Of a stretch of 64,000 nucleotides of DNA, positions 26,783 through 35,825 are shown in pieces. How positions within the stretch are numbered: position 1 is the stretch's first letter; every line of letters starts with the position of its first letter. Origin of the DNA: a bacterium 1xD42-67 (GTDB lineage Bacteria > Bacillota > Clostridia > Oscillospirales > Oscillospiraceae); the NCBI GenBank assembly GCA_003612335.1, contig RAYO01000019.1, positions 1 through 64,000 of the forward strand, read 5' to 3'. The position numbers and the translations under genes are program-made. The notes below the pieces were generated by a model. It saw only the letters and a list, made by a program, of their open reading frames with translations. It searched no databases and was not told the DNA's origin.

Positions 26783-27718
26783 ATGCCCGCTAATGTTGAA
26801 ACCATGTTCTATGTCCGTGAAAAGCCCTGGCATGTCCTGGGTACGGAGGTGCAGGAGGCTCCTACCTCCGCTGACGCACTCATCTACGCTGGTCTGGATT
26901 GGGAGGTCATTCAGAAGAACGTCTACACCGAGAATGGCTCCCTGATCTCCGGCTACAAGGTCAATCTCCGCAGCACCGACAGCGCTGCCCTGGGCATCGT
27001 GAGCGACCGCTACAAGGTGGTGCAGAACGAGGACGCTTTCCAGTTTACCGATGATCTGCTGGGGGCTGGTGTGACCTATGAGACTGCCGGGGCTTTGCAG
27101 GGAGGCCGCAAAGTCTGGATGCTGGCTCGGATGCCCCACCGCTACATCATCGCCGGGGACGAGATCGCGCCCTATCTGGTGGTGATGAACTCCCACGATG
27201 GCAGCAGCGGCATCAAGGTCGCCATGACACCCATCCGTGTTGTCTGCCAGAATACCCTCAACCTGGCTTTGGACAGTGCCAAGCGCATCTGGACCACTAA
27301 GCACACCGAGAACGTCATGCTCCGTGTCCACGAGGCCGAGGAAACCCTGGGACTGGCCGAAAAGTACATGGGTGAGCTGGGCCGTGGCATTGATACCCTG
27401 TCCAAGATCAAGCTGACCGATAAAAAGATCATGGAGTTCATGGCCGAGTTCTTCCCTGTCACTATGGATATGCCCGATGTGCAGCGCAAGAACAATCTGC
27501 GGCTGCTGGAGGACATGAAACGGCGATATTGGGAGGCCCCAGACCTCTCCAACGTAGGGAAGAACGGCTATCGGTTCGTCAACGCCATCAGCGATTTCGC
27601 CACCCACGCTGATCCCATCCGCAAGACTAAGAACTACAACGAGAACCTGTTCCTGCGTACCATCGAGGGCAACCCCATGATCGACAAGGCGTACAAGATG
27701 GCACTGGTGGCGGCGTGA
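26783..27718 (+). CDS. DUF932 phage/plasmid-like protein
   Basis: A 311-aa protein of the DUF932 family found in phages, plasmids and integrative elements. The start of the family is visible (MFYVREKPWHVLG), and the core includes GIVSDRYKVVQNEDAF near 80 and VCQNTLNLAL near 155. Biochemical role unknown. It precedes the YqaJ exonuclease gene, a common pairing in mobile elements. It has a strong AGGAGG site, and the sequence here is GC-rich unlike the BREX segment. Confidence 0.85.
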   Translation: MPANVETMFYVREKPWHVLGTEVQEAPTSADALIYAGLDWEVIQKNVYTENGSLISGYKVNLRSTDSAALGIVSDRYKVVQNEDAFQFTDDLLGAGVTYETAGALQGGRKVWMLARMPHRYIIAGDEIAPYLVVMNSHDGSSGIKVAMTPIRVVCQNTLNLALDSAKRIWTTKHTENVMLRVHEAEETLGLAEKYMGELGRGIDTLSKIKLTDKKIMEFMAEFFPVTMDMPDVQRKNNLRLLEDMKRRYWEAPDLSNVGKNGYRFVNAISDFATHADPIRKTKNYNENLFLRTIEGNPMIDKAYKMALVAA

Positions 27719-27798
27719 TGTTCAATGGCAAATAGGGAGCGCATGGCTACACGACTGTGCGCTCCTTATCCTATTTCAGTGAAAGTGAGGTTATCAAA

Positions 27799-28743
27799 AT
27801 GCCTGCAAAAGTATTGGTATCCACCGAGAATATGCCCTATGAAGAATGGCTGGAGTACCGGAAGCAGGGCATCGGCGGTTCGGACGCTTCTGTAGTCTGC
27901 GGTATCAACCGCTACAAGTCCCCCGTGGAGCTGTGGCTGGATAAGACAGGGCAACTCCCGCCCCAAGAGGCCGGAGAAGCTGCCTATTGGGGGACGCAGT
28001 TGGAGCCGTTTGTCCGGGCCGAGTTCACCAAGCGTACCGGGATCGAGGTCTGCCGCAAGAGTGAACTGCTCCAGAGCGAGGAGCATCCCTTCATGCTGGC
28101 GAACCTGGACGGAACCTGTGAAGTCCCGGATGTTGGCACTTGTATCTTCGAGGCCAAGACTGCCTCCGCTTACAAAGCTGGCGAGTGGGAAGATACCATT
28201 CCTGACGAATATATGCTCCAGGTGCAGCACTACATGGCCGTCACTGGCTATGCCGGAACCTACATTGCGGTGCTGATCGGCGGCAACACTTTCAAATGGC
28301 GGTTCGTTGAGCGTGACGAGGAATTGATCTCTATGCTCATTGAGCTGGAATCGGCTTTCTGGAGCCATGTGCAGGACAGCACACCTCCGCCGCTGGATGG
28401 CTCCGATGCCTCCGCTAAATTCCTGGCTGAACGGTTCCACGACAGCATCCCCAAGTCCCACATCACCTTGCCTGACACCGCCGCTGATCTGCTCTCCCAG
28501 TACGACGAAGCCTGTGAGCAGTTGGAGATCGTCACCGAACGGAAGCAGAAGGCCGAGAATCTTCTGAAGGAGATGATGGGCGAGAATGAGGTTGGGACTA
28601 CTGGTGATCGGATTGTCACCTGGAAAAGCGTGTCCCAGGAGCGGCTTGACAGCAAGACCTTGAAGGCCGAGCATCCCGCCCTCTGCAAGAAGTACACCAG
28701 CAAGTCATCCTACCGCCGCTTCACCATCAAAGCGGCAAGCTGA
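27799..28743 (+). CDS. YqaJ-type phage recombination exonuclease
   Basis: A 314-aa protein of the YqaJ family (PD-(D/E)XK fold, lambda exonuclease-like), which resects double-stranded DNA ends for single-strand annealing. The features are RKQGIGGSDASVVCGINRY near 20, E-rich GEAAYWGTQLEP near 60 and the catalytic IFEAKTAS (E-x-K) near 117. A helical C-terminus follows. The family was named from a gene of the B. subtilis skin element. ATG at 27799 has GTGAGG upstream and gives the natural start MPAKVLV. Confidence 0.88.
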   Translation: MPAKVLVSTENMPYEEWLEYRKQGIGGSDASVVCGINRYKSPVELWLDKTGQLPPQEAGEAAYWGTQLEPFVRAEFTKRTGIEVCRKSELLQSEEHPFMLANLDGTCEVPDVGTCIFEAKTASAYKAGEWEDTIPDEYMLQVQHYMAVTGYAGTYIAVLIGGNTFKWRFVERDEELISMLIELESAFWSHVQDSTPPPLDGSDASAKFLAERFHDSIPKSHITLPDTAADLLSQYDEACEQLEIVTERKQKAENLLKEMMGENEVGTTGDRIVTWKSVSQERLDSKTLKAEHPALCKKYTSKSSYRRFTIKAAS

Positions 28744-28756
28744 ATGGAGGTTCATC

Positions 28757-29545
28757 ATGGATAATACGAAATTGAAAGGCCGTATGAGCGGCAAGGTGCA
28801 GGAGTTGCAGCAGCCCGCTGGAAATCAGGCTATCGCCGTTACCGCTGCGCCGGAAACTTCTCTGGCCCCGGTAGATTCTGCCTATCTGGCCCTGACCAAC
28901 AACGCCCTTGACATCATCCGTGCCAACTTGAAGAGCCAGCCGTTGACGCTGGATCTCTTCGACATCGTGAAGTCGCCCTCTGGCGGCTCCACGGTGTTCT
29001 CTGTTTCTGGCCTGTCCGGGGATGAACCGGAGAAGGAGCTGACGGGCATCGTCTTGGACTACACCACGCCCAGGGCCTATTGGGATACCCCTGACCCGGT
29101 GGAGGGCACGCCCCCTGTCTGCATGAGCCAGAACAGTATCATTTCCCACGATGGGAAAGCCTGCGCCCACTGCCCCTATAATGACTTTGGCTCCAAGGAT
29201 GGGGAGAGCAATGCCAAGGCTTGCAAGGAATCGGTGCTGCTGTTCCTGCTGCGGCCCAACAGTATCATCCCTCTGCTGGTCCGTGTCCCTGTGACCAGCA
29301 AGCCCAGGTTCCTGAAATACTCTACCCGGCTGCTGAGTACCCTGACCCCGATCTCCAGTGTGGTCACAAAGATCACCTTGGAGACGGCCACCAGCAAACA
29401 GGGTAAGCCTTACGCCTTATTCAACTTCCAGACGGTCAGCACGCTCAGTCCGGAGGAAGCTACTCAGGCCAAGGCGTTCGGCCAGCAGTTCATGGAGATC
29501 GTGAACGCCGCACAGCTGGTCCCGGAGTTGGCGGAGGCCAGCTAA
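28757..29545 (+). CDS. Unknown protein paired with the YqaJ exonuclease
   Basis: 262 aa, 13 nt after yqaJ with a TGGAGG site. A conserved-looking cysteine cluster lies near residues 120-160 (CMSQN, then CAHCPYNDFGS and a later Cys), suggesting a metal site. Genes in this position next to YqaJ or lambda exonucleases often encode single-strand annealing or ssDNA-binding partners. That role is a positional inference; I do not recognise the fold. Confidence 0.6.
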   Translation: MDNTKLKGRMSGKVQELQQPAGNQAIAVTAAPETSLAPVDSAYLALTNNALDIIRANLKSQPLTLDLFDIVKSPSGGSTVFSVSGLSGDEPEKELTGIVLDYTTPRAYWDTPDPVEGTPPVCMSQNSIISHDGKACAHCPYNDFGSKDGESNAKACKESVLLFLLRPNSIIPLLVRVPVTSKPRFLKYSTRLLSTLTPISSVVTKITLETATSKQGKPYALFNFQTVSTLSPEEATQAKAFGQQFMEIVNAAQLVPELAEAS

Positions 29546-29552
29546 GATAAAG

Positions 29553-29598
29553 ATGGCCCGGTGTCCCTGCCCTGTGGAAGGGGTACCGGGCCATTTCT
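29553..29598 (+). terminator. Intrinsic terminator
   Basis: ATGGCCCGGT (29553-29562) and its complement (29585-29594), with an inner stem in the loop, then TTTCTG. It separates the YqaJ unit from the following small genes. Confidence 0.75.
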
Positions 29599-29617
29599 GT
29601 TTAGGAGGTCTTACAAT

Positions 29618-29800
29618 TTGGACAAAAGATATGAAGTCCATTTGTGCAGAGGGTGTATTCAGGACTTGGAGGACTATTATCCCTACACCATCCCCAGGGA
29701 GCAGCTTCATATCGTGGAGGTCACATTGGAGGAATGTGACAACTTCCACTTGGACGATTACAATGAGCGGATGCGCCAGCGCAACCCAGGATTTTTCTGA
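29618..29800 (+). CDS. Small protein, TTG start
   Basis: 60 aa beginning MDKRYEVHLCRGC, with a strong TTAGGAGGT site 8 nt before TTG at 29618. A CRGC knuckle and an acidic C-terminal half are visible. It is the first of a run of short mobile-element genes. Function unknown. Confidence 0.6.
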   Translation: MDKRYEVHLCRGCIQDLEDYYPYTIPREQLHIVEVTLEECDNFHLDDYNERMRQRNPGFF

Positions 29801-29814
29801 ATGGAGGTAGAGGG

Positions 29815-30405
29815 ATGAGCAGGATCAAGATCCAGCGTGTCAGTCCCGAACGACTTCGGCAGATCATAGAACGGTACGCTCCTCGTGGACTCTTTCTGGC
29901 AAAGGAAGGCCGCACATGGGTAGCGGTGGACAACACCACCAGGGACGCATGGACGGAAGAGTTCTCCCGGAAGCGTCAGGCCGTTCGCTGGCTGCGGGGC
30001 AAGTTCGAGGTCGGTGAGGCGGCAAAAGACTGGAACTGGGTCGATACCGCCGAAAAACTGATAGCTGCTGCGAACTGTCAGGGGTTGGAGATCAGCACCA
30101 CCGAGGCTGATCTGATACTCGGCTATCTGGAGGGCCACGAATACAGCCTGATGGTGGATGCCGCTGGTAGGACGGTGCGGCACGATGATCAGTACGGATG
30201 CCGGCACAGAGGGGATGAGCCTTATTCTGTTCAGTCTGTCATCGAGTTCTGTCAGGAGATGAATGAGGACTTGATCCGGGGCGATGGTGCCTGGGAGAGA
30301 TCGGACGAAAGCTATCTGTCTTTGCTTCGGCAGGATGAGCAAGCCCTTGCCGCACTGATGGTACGGATCGGCAAAAACTCTTACCAGACAAAGCAAAATA
30401 TATGA
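29815..30405 (+). CDS. Unknown mobile-element protein
   Basis: A 196-aa soluble protein with ATG at 29815 and TGGAGGTAGAGGG upstream. The first 70 residues could form a small alpha/beta domain (YAPRGLFLAKEGRTWVAVDN). A C-terminal helical part contains YSVQSVIEFCQEM. No family is recognised. It is cotranscribed with the DUF3846 gene, 12 nt away. Confidence 0.55.
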   Translation: MSRIKIQRVSPERLRQIIERYAPRGLFLAKEGRTWVAVDNTTRDAWTEEFSRKRQAVRWLRGKFEVGEAAKDWNWVDTAEKLIAAANCQGLEISTTEADLILGYLEGHEYSLMVDAAGRTVRHDDQYGCRHRGDEPYSVQSVIEFCQEMNEDLIRGDGAWERSDESYLSLLRQDEQALAALMVRIGKNSYQTKQNI

Positions 30406-30417
30406 GGGGGTGTTGCT

Positions 30418-30789
30418 ATGCGTGTCTTAGTAGTTGAACCGGAGAGCAGACCGGAAGTGCGGGAGATCAACGATTCTCTCAAAGAGATGCAGGGTATCGT
30501 GGGCGGTCTGATCCAGCCCATCTACCTCGATGATTCCGTTGCTCTGGTCTGCAATGACGAGGGAAGGCTGATGAACCTGCCAGCCAACCGTGGTCTTCGG
30601 AATAAAGACGGACAGATGTACGACATCGTATTCGGGACCTTCTTCCTGTGTGGTGCTCCTGCCGACAGTGACCACTTTACCAGTCTGACCACAGAGCAGA
30701 TCGAGCAGTACCGGAAGATGTTCTATACCCCTGAGATGTTCTGGGGCATGGACGGTTATATCGTCTGTCTGCCACTGGAGGTCGATTGA
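30418..30789 (+). CDS. DUF3846 family protein
   Basis: A 123-aa protein matching the DUF3846 pattern of Firmicute mobile elements: an MRVLVVEP start, [11 protein letters not shown] near 40, LPANRGLR near 65 and [10 protein letters not shown] near 80. Function unknown; such genes are frequent next to relaxase or replication modules. Confidence 0.72.
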   Translation: MRVLVVEPESRPEVREINDSLKEMQGIVGGLIQPIYLDDSVALVCNDEGRLMNLPANRGLRNKDGQMYDIVFGTFFLCGAPADSDHFTSLTTEQIEQYRKMFYTPEMFWGMDGYIVCLPLEVD

Positions 30790-30791
30790 CA

Positions 30792-31031
30792 ATGAACACT
30801 GATAATCCTTTCGTTGGAAAAACTATCGTTGTCACTGGTAAGCTAAAAAGCTACACCCGTGCTGCTATCAAGGCCCGGTTGTTGGAGCTGGGGGCCAAAC
30901 CTGTATCCAAGGTGAGCAAGCGGACGGACTATCTGATCCTGGGAGAACGGCCTGGAAGTAAGCTGGTCAAGGCTCTGGCCCTGAAGATCACCATCTTGTC
31001 TGAGCGGGAATTTGAGGAAATGTCCAGATAA
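30792..31031 (+). CDS. Stand-alone BRCT-domain protein
   Basis: 79 aa made up almost entirely of one BRCT domain: [42 protein letters not shown], then REFEEM. It closely resembles the BRCT domain at the end of the DNA ligase encoded 2 kb downstream, so the two probably share an origin. The start is ATG at 30792, just after the DUF3846 stop. It may bind nicked or broken DNA or the ligase (inference). Confidence 0.85.
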   Translation: MNTDNPFVGKTIVVTGKLKSYTRAAIKARLLELGAKPVSKVSKRTDYLILGERPGSKLVKALALKITILSEREFEEMSR

Positions 31032-31050
31032 GGAAGGAGGGCGAGCAGAC

Positions 31051-31422
31051 ATGAAAGATGTACGGGCCCTTGAATTGAGTTGGTGCGAGGTATGCAGCAT
31101 CGTGACAGAGGAGATCAAGGACATCCTGGATTTTCAGATCCAATGTAGGATCAATGTTGAGGAGGGCTCGTTCTGGGATGTGACATTCATCGGCCACCGT
31201 CTTTCCCTTGTCCAGCTCTGCCGACTGCTGCAAGCGACTCAAGCTACCTCGGAGGACTGGGAAGATGCCCTGCCTGATGAGGGTGGAGTAGATGTCGGCG
31301 GTATTGGGATCGTGCTGGCAGAGGACCTGATCTCACGACATCTGAAGCTCACCTGGGAACACCATCTAATCACCGAGGACAGCTTGTGGCTGGTCGGTGT
31401 GACCAAGGACGAAGATCAGTGA
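31051..31422 (+). CDS. Unknown mobile-element protein
   Basis: 123 aa starting MKDVRALELSWCEV at 31051, with AAGGAGGG upstream. An upstream in-frame start overlaps the BRCT gene and lacks a site. The composition is acidic. No family is recognised. Confidence 0.55.
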   Translation: MKDVRALELSWCEVCSIVTEEIKDILDFQIQCRINVEEGSFWDVTFIGHRLSLVQLCRLLQATQATSEDWEDALPDEGGVDVGGIGIVLAEDLISRHLKLTWEHHLITEDSLWLVGVTKDEDQ

Positions 31423-31427
31423 TTCCA

Positions 31428-31548
31428 TGCGGGAGCGGCTGCTCAGAGAAGTTTTCGCTAACCGGCAGCAGCAAATATGTAAATATAAGGATCCACTATG
31501 GAGAAACGCTGCGGTTCGCGAAAAGTTATCTGACTTGCCGCTCCCGCA
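31428..31548. repeat. Long-range nested inverted repeat upstream of the DUF3560 gene
   Basis: A perfect 12-bp outer repeat (TGCGGGAGCGGC at 31428-31439, complement at 31537-31548) encloses a second imperfect arm pair (31449-31462 with 31514-31527, 12 of 14 matching). The middle of about 50 nt is AT-rich. As RNA it would form an extended stem in the leader of the next gene; as DNA it has the shape of a small non-coding insert or a folded recombination site. No target-site duplication is visible. Confidence 0.6.
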
Positions 31549-31591
31549 GCATTTCTCCTACATTTATCTATCTTTGGAGGTGGAATCTGAA

Positions 31592-32878
31592 ATGAATCAG
31601 TACATCTTTAACCTGGAGACAACGAAGATCGAGCTCCACTTTGAGAAGTCCGAGTACGCCGCTCTGACCATGGAGCAGAAGTCTGATCTGAAGAGTGCGT
31701 TCCTCTGGAGCCGTGCTGGAGGATGCTGGGTGAGCAGGGCCAAGGAGCCGAACCTGTGGAGGGCGAAGCAGGTCGCTGCCAAGCTGGGGTTCACCGAGGA
31801 GCAGCGTCAGGGTGAACGTCTGTCCTTCTCTGAACAGGTGGATCGTCAGGCAGATCGAGCAGAGCGACGTGCTGAACGCTATGAGCAGTACGCCGGGAAT
31901 GCCGCTCGGAGGGGTGAAGCTTTGCAGAAGCCTCTCGAACATATGCGAGGTGATACAGCCTTCTTCACCCAGCCGATCATCGCTGGTCATGCTGGCAGTC
32001 AGGCATTTGCCCGCCGGCGTGAGAAGATGTTCGCTCAGTATGAGAAGGGCTTTGAAGAGTATCGTAAGAGTGGTTATTTCCAGGATAGAGCGAAGACCGC
32101 CAGAGCAACGGCAGATGGCGCCAAGTACCGGGATGTTGCTTATCTTGACCGTCGTATCAAGGAGTGCAAGCGTGAGATCAAGGCCAGGAAGAAGAACGTC
32201 ATCCACTATGAGGAAACTCTGTCTGCCATTGAGAACGGCGAGAAGCAATCGGGAATCGATGACACTCCGATCACTGCCGAGATGGTCACTGGCTGGATGG
32301 AGCACGAGTATGAACTGATTGAGAAGGCCATGGACAAGCAGGGGTTCTTGGAAGCCTGTGTTGACCAGTGCGGGGGCATCCAATTCAGCAGAGACAATAT
32401 TAAGGTAGGCTATCATGTCAAAGTCAAAGGTGACAGATATGCCGAGGTCATCAGTGCCGGTCCTCAGAACATCACCTACCGTATCTTGGCCGGGGGTGCG
32501 AAGGGCATGGTTCTCACAGCCGCCTATGCGAAGATCACCGAGGTTGTCCAGGCTGCCGAACAGACGGAGACGCACCCTTTCACTGTGGGCGAACGGTTCA
32601 TAGCAGAGCAGTACGTCCGTGACGGCGATTCACTCAAATGGAGCCGTGTCCGCACTACCTATGAGATTGTCAAGATCAACGCCAAGACGATCCAGTTGAA
32701 ACCCATTGACAGAGATGGGAAGATCATCACCCGTAGGCCAAAGAAGTCTTACAACGGCAGATGGTGTTTCACTCTGGATGATAACTACTACAATACATTC
32801 TACAAGTCGGAAAGTGCCACAGCCGAGAAAATCGTAAAGGATGGTGAAGAAAATGCAGAAAAAGCAAGTGAAGCCTGA
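31592..32878 (+). CDS. DUF3560 family protein
   Basis: A 428-aa protein. A short N-terminal domain (1-80) precedes the DUF3560-type region, whose signature is SEQVDRQADRAERRAERYEQY near 90. The middle is highly charged, and the C-terminal third has two similar beta-rich domains. ATG at 31592 has TTTGGAGGTGG upstream and is preferred over a start 165 nt earlier in the inverted-repeat leader. Such proteins are common in conjugative and phage-like elements; the function is not known. The ligase start overlaps its end. Confidence 0.68.
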   Translation: MNQYIFNLETTKIELHFEKSEYAALTMEQKSDLKSAFLWSRAGGCWVSRAKEPNLWRAKQVAAKLGFTEEQRQGERLSFSEQVDRQADRAERRAERYEQYAGNAARRGEALQKPLEHMRGDTAFFTQPIIAGHAGSQAFARRREKMFAQYEKGFEEYRKSGYFQDRAKTARATADGAKYRDVAYLDRRIKECKREIKARKKNVIHYEETLSAIENGEKQSGIDDTPITAEMVTGWMEHEYELIEKAMDKQGFLEACVDQCGGIQFSRDNIKVGYHVKVKGDRYAEVISAGPQNITYRILAGGAKGMVLTAAYAKITEVVQAAEQTETHPFTVGERFIAEQYVRDGDSLKWSRVRTTYEIVKINAKTIQLKPIDRDGKIITRRPKKSYNGRWCFTLDDNYYNTFYKSESATAEKIVKDGEENAEKASEA

Positions 32879-34886
32879 TAGTGCCAGTGCTCAACGGATC
32901 GCTGAGTTGGTTTCGACCCTCAACCGTTACCGGCACGAATACTACAATCTCGCAAAACCCAGCGTGTCCGATGCGGTCTATGACAGGCTCTTTGATGAAC
33001 TGGCGGCGTTGGAGCATAAAACGGGGATCGTTCTCAGCAATTCCCCCACGCAGACCGTAGGCTATACCCCTGTGAGTGCGCTGCGGAAGGTCAAGCACAC
33101 CACTCCGCTCCTGAGCCTGGACAAGACCAAACAGGTTGATGATCTGATTTCTATGATCGCTGCGGCTCCGGCCCTGCTCATGCTGAAGCTGGATGGCCTG
33201 ACAATTAAACTTTGCTATGAAAATGGGGTGTTAGTCGAGGCATCCACCCGTGGGGATGGTGAAACTGGCGAGGATGTGACCCACAACGTCCCGGTGTTCT
33301 GCAATGTACCACTGAAAATTCCTAACAAAAAGAGGCTTGTTATCACAGGAGAGGGCCTGATCCATACTGACGACTTCGAGCAGATGAAGGACTCCGAGGA
33401 CAAGGACATCAAAAATGCCCGGAATCTGGCCGCTGGCTCTATTCGGCTGCTTGATCCGTCCGTCTGCAAAGACCGCTGTGTTTACTTCTATGCTTTCAAT
33501 GTGATTGAGGGCATGGATACCCTTGGCGTCAATGCCGACAGCCGAAGATGGCTTCTGGAAGATCTGGACGCACTTGGTTTTGAAACCTGTCCGTTCATAC
33601 GGCTAGAAAAGAACATGTCTCCGGCAGAGATGGAGAACAAGATTCAACATCTGAGGTCTACCGCCAATATCGAAAAGCTGCCCATTGATGGGATCGTGCT
33701 GCGCTATGACAGTATTTCCTTCTCCAAGACGCTGGGGAGGACGGGGCATCACTACAAGGACGGTATCGCGTTCAAGTTTGAGGACGATATGGTGGAAACA
33801 GTTTTCCGCTCCATCGAGTGGACCCCCAACCGCTCCGGTGAAATCGCCCCGGTCGCCCTGTTCGATCCTGTGGAAATCGACGGCTGTACTGTGTCGAGGG
33901 CCAGTCTGCACAACCTGTCCTTCATCAAGGACTTAGAGCTGCATCCGGGTTGCCGTATCCTGGTTTCCAAGCGCAACATGATAATTCCCCATATCGAGGA
34001 TAATCTTGACCGGGGCCGCTATGCCCCCAGCCTGATTCCGAAACGGTGTCCCTGCTGCGGAAAAGCTACGAGGATCTACGCCCGGTCTGGCGGGAAAGGC
34101 GGACAGGTGGCAACGCTCCACTGTGATAATCCTGACTGCGGCAATCAGACACTTCGCAAATTCGTCCACTTCGTCGGGAAGAAGGCTATGGATATTTCCG
34201 GCATTTCAGAAGCGATTCTGGATAAGTTTATTTCCGAGGGATTCCTGACTACCTACCAAGACCTCTACCATCTGGATAGATACCGCAATCAGATCATACG
34301 CATAGAGGGTTTCGGTGTCAAGTCCTACGAAAAGTTGCAGAAGTCCATCAACACCAGCAGAAAAACGACTTTCGCACGGTATCTGGTGGCTATGGATATT
34401 CCCATGATTGGAAGGACCGCAAGCAGAGCGTTGGACAACTACTTTGACAGTAGTTTGGACGATTTCGAGAAAGCAGCTACAAGCGGCTTCGACTTTACTG
34501 TGCTACCGGACTTCGGCGCAACTTTGAGCGGAAACATTCACGATTGGTTCCATATGCCGGAGAACCTTGAACTGTGGAGAACCCTTCGGGGAGAATTTAC
34601 ATTTGAAAACAAGAAGGAGAGTATCACGATGGAGAACAAAAACAGTGTAACCTACAGCCCCTTCTACGGCTGCACCATCGTTGCCACTGGCAAGCTGGAG
34701 CACTTCACCCGTGACGGCATCAACAGCAAGATCATCAGCCTCGGGGCCACCGCTGGCAGTTCCGTGACCCGCAAGACCAGCTACCTCATCTGCGGGGAGA
34801 AACCCGGCAGCAAGCTCACCAAGGCTCGGGAGCTGGGTATCCCTGTCCTGACCGAGCAGGAATTCTTGGATATGATCCCTGCATAA
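32853..34886 (+). CDS. ligA: NAD-dependent DNA ligase
   Basis: A complete LigA-type enzyme of 677 aa that seals nicks using NAD. The order is Ia domain (HEYYNLAKPSVSDAVYD), adenylation domain with the catalytic lysine in LKLDGLTIKL near residue 115, and TRGDGETGEDVTHN. Then come the OB fold, a Cys4 zinc finger (CPCC, later HCDNPDCG), helix-hairpin-helix region and C-terminal BRCT (FTRDGINSKIISLGA). It overlaps the DUF3560 gene; ATG at 32853 or 32841 could be used. Sequence divergence and location mark it as an element-borne ligase, additional to the housekeeping copy. Confidence 0.93.
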   Translation: MQKKQVKPDSASAQRIAELVSTLNRYRHEYYNLAKPSVSDAVYDRLFDELAALEHKTGIVLSNSPTQTVGYTPVSALRKVKHTTPLLSLDKTKQVDDLISMIAAAPALLMLKLDGLTIKLCYENGVLVEASTRGDGETGEDVTHNVPVFCNVPLKIPNKKRLVITGEGLIHTDDFEQMKDSEDKDIKNARNLAAGSIRLLDPSVCKDRCVYFYAFNVIEGMDTLGVNADSRRWLLEDLDALGFETCPFIRLEKNMSPAEMENKIQHLRSTANIEKLPIDGIVLRYDSISFSKTLGRTGHHYKDGIAFKFEDDMVETVFRSIEWTPNRSGEIAPVALFDPVEIDGCTVSRASLHNLSFIKDLELHPGCRILVSKRNMIIPHIEDNLDRGRYAPSLIPKRCPCCGKATRIYARSGGKGGQVATLHCDNPDCGNQTLRKFVHFVGKKAMDISGISEAILDKFISEGFLTTYQDLYHLDRYRNQIIRIEGFGVKSYEKLQKSINTSRKTTFARYLVAMDIPMIGRTASRALDNYFDSSLDDFEKAATSGFDFTVLPDFGATLSGNIHDWFHMPENLELWRTLRGEFTFENKKESITMENKNSVTYSPFYGCTIVATGKLEHFTRDGINSKIISLGATAGSSVTRKTSYLICGEKPGSKLTKARELGIPVLTEQEFLDMIPA

Positions 34887-34939
34887 ACTGTCAGATTGAA
34901 GGCGCTGAAATCATTATACAGTCTATCTGCTAAGACCAC

Positions 34940-34969
34940 GCTGCCCCGGTAAATTCCGGGGCAGCATTT
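34940..34969 (+). terminator. Terminator after ligA
   Basis: Perfect 10-bp stem GCTGCCCCGG / CCGGGGCAGC with a 6-nt loop, then ATTTTATT. It begins 53 nt after the ligase stop. Confidence 0.85.
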
Positions 34970-34992
34970 TATTTATGAAGGAGATTGATGTT

Positions 34993-35352
34993 ATGAGTCA
35001 CGAGTGGGGAAATTACCCGGAAAACTTCACCCCGAAGATGTACTGGGGTGCCAGGGCCATCCTTGAACGGGATAGTAGTGGTCCCGGAAAGGCGTTGTAC
35101 CTTCTGCATGATCGTCAGAGCTTTGAGCAGTTGGATGGGAGCCAAAGGGATCAGGATGTGTTCTTTAACTGGATCAACACAAAGGCCCTGCCCGAACTGA
35201 GACGCCTTGCTAGAGAAAACCGATTCTATGAGTGGAAGGATCTGGTGACGATCCAGTCCGAGGATGGTTCATTCATGTGCCAGGCAACGCCGAAGAATAG
35301 CGGTGGTGAGTATCTATATATCGGCTGCTGGGAGGTAAATTCGGAGAAATGA
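34993..35352 (+). CDS. Unknown mobile-element protein
   Basis: 119 aa beginning MSHEWGNYPENF. ATG at 34993 is chosen because AAGGAG lies 10 nt upstream; an earlier ATG lies inside that site. It overlaps the next gene by ATGA. No family is recognised. Confidence 0.55.
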   Translation: MSHEWGNYPENFTPKMYWGARAILERDSSGPGKALYLLHDRQSFEQLDGSQRDQDVFFNWINTKALPELRRLARENRFYEWKDLVTIQSEDGSFMCQATPKNSGGEYLYIGCWEVNSEK

Positions 35353-35810
35353 AATACTACAGTACGCAGCGTCCTGTTGCTCCGGGTACGTTCCCGATAC
35401 CGGATGGCAACAAGGTTATCGAAATTGTCAACTTTGATGAGCGGCAGTATTGCAGGGAAGCTGGCCGTGACTGCTGGGGCTACATTGAATATGAACATCC
35501 TCTGAGCGAGAAACAGGCTGTGGACTACGAACTTGTCCGGGAGCAGCTTCTGGATTTCACACAGCGGTACATGGCGGGTGCGGGGACATCAGTTTTCCGC
35601 ACCTTTGCCACAGCGGCGGAACTCAACGAGTGGTTCGACGCACAAACCCCAGAGGAGCGGCACTTCTGCCGCCTCTATGACCGGGTAAGGATGGTGCATA
35701 TCCTCGGCTGCCGCTATATGTGGCTCAAGCCGGAGGAACGGTGGACAGACGAGCCGCATGGCAGTTTTCCCGGCCCATCGCTGCTTTCCAGAGAAGAACC
35801 TTGGAACTGA
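35349..35810 (+). CDS. Unknown mobile-element protein
   Basis: 153 aa, starting MKYYSTQRPVAPGTFP. It has the character of a conserved alpha/beta protein of integrative elements (DCWGYIEYEHPLS near 40). Translationally coupled to the preceding gene by a 4-nt overlap. Function not known. Confidence 0.58.
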   Translation: MKYYSTQRPVAPGTFPIPDGNKVIEIVNFDERQYCREAGRDCWGYIEYEHPLSEKQAVDYELVREQLLDFTQRYMAGAGTSVFRTFATAAELNEWFDAQTPEERHFCRLYDRVRMVHILGCRYMWLKPEERWTDEPHGSFPGPSLLSREEPWN

Positions 35811-35825
35811 ATGGAGGGTATAAAC

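Noticed and set aside
31428-31548. Integron attC site
   Set aside because: The inverted repeat lacks the RYYYAAC/GTTRRRY core boxes and no integron integrase is present.
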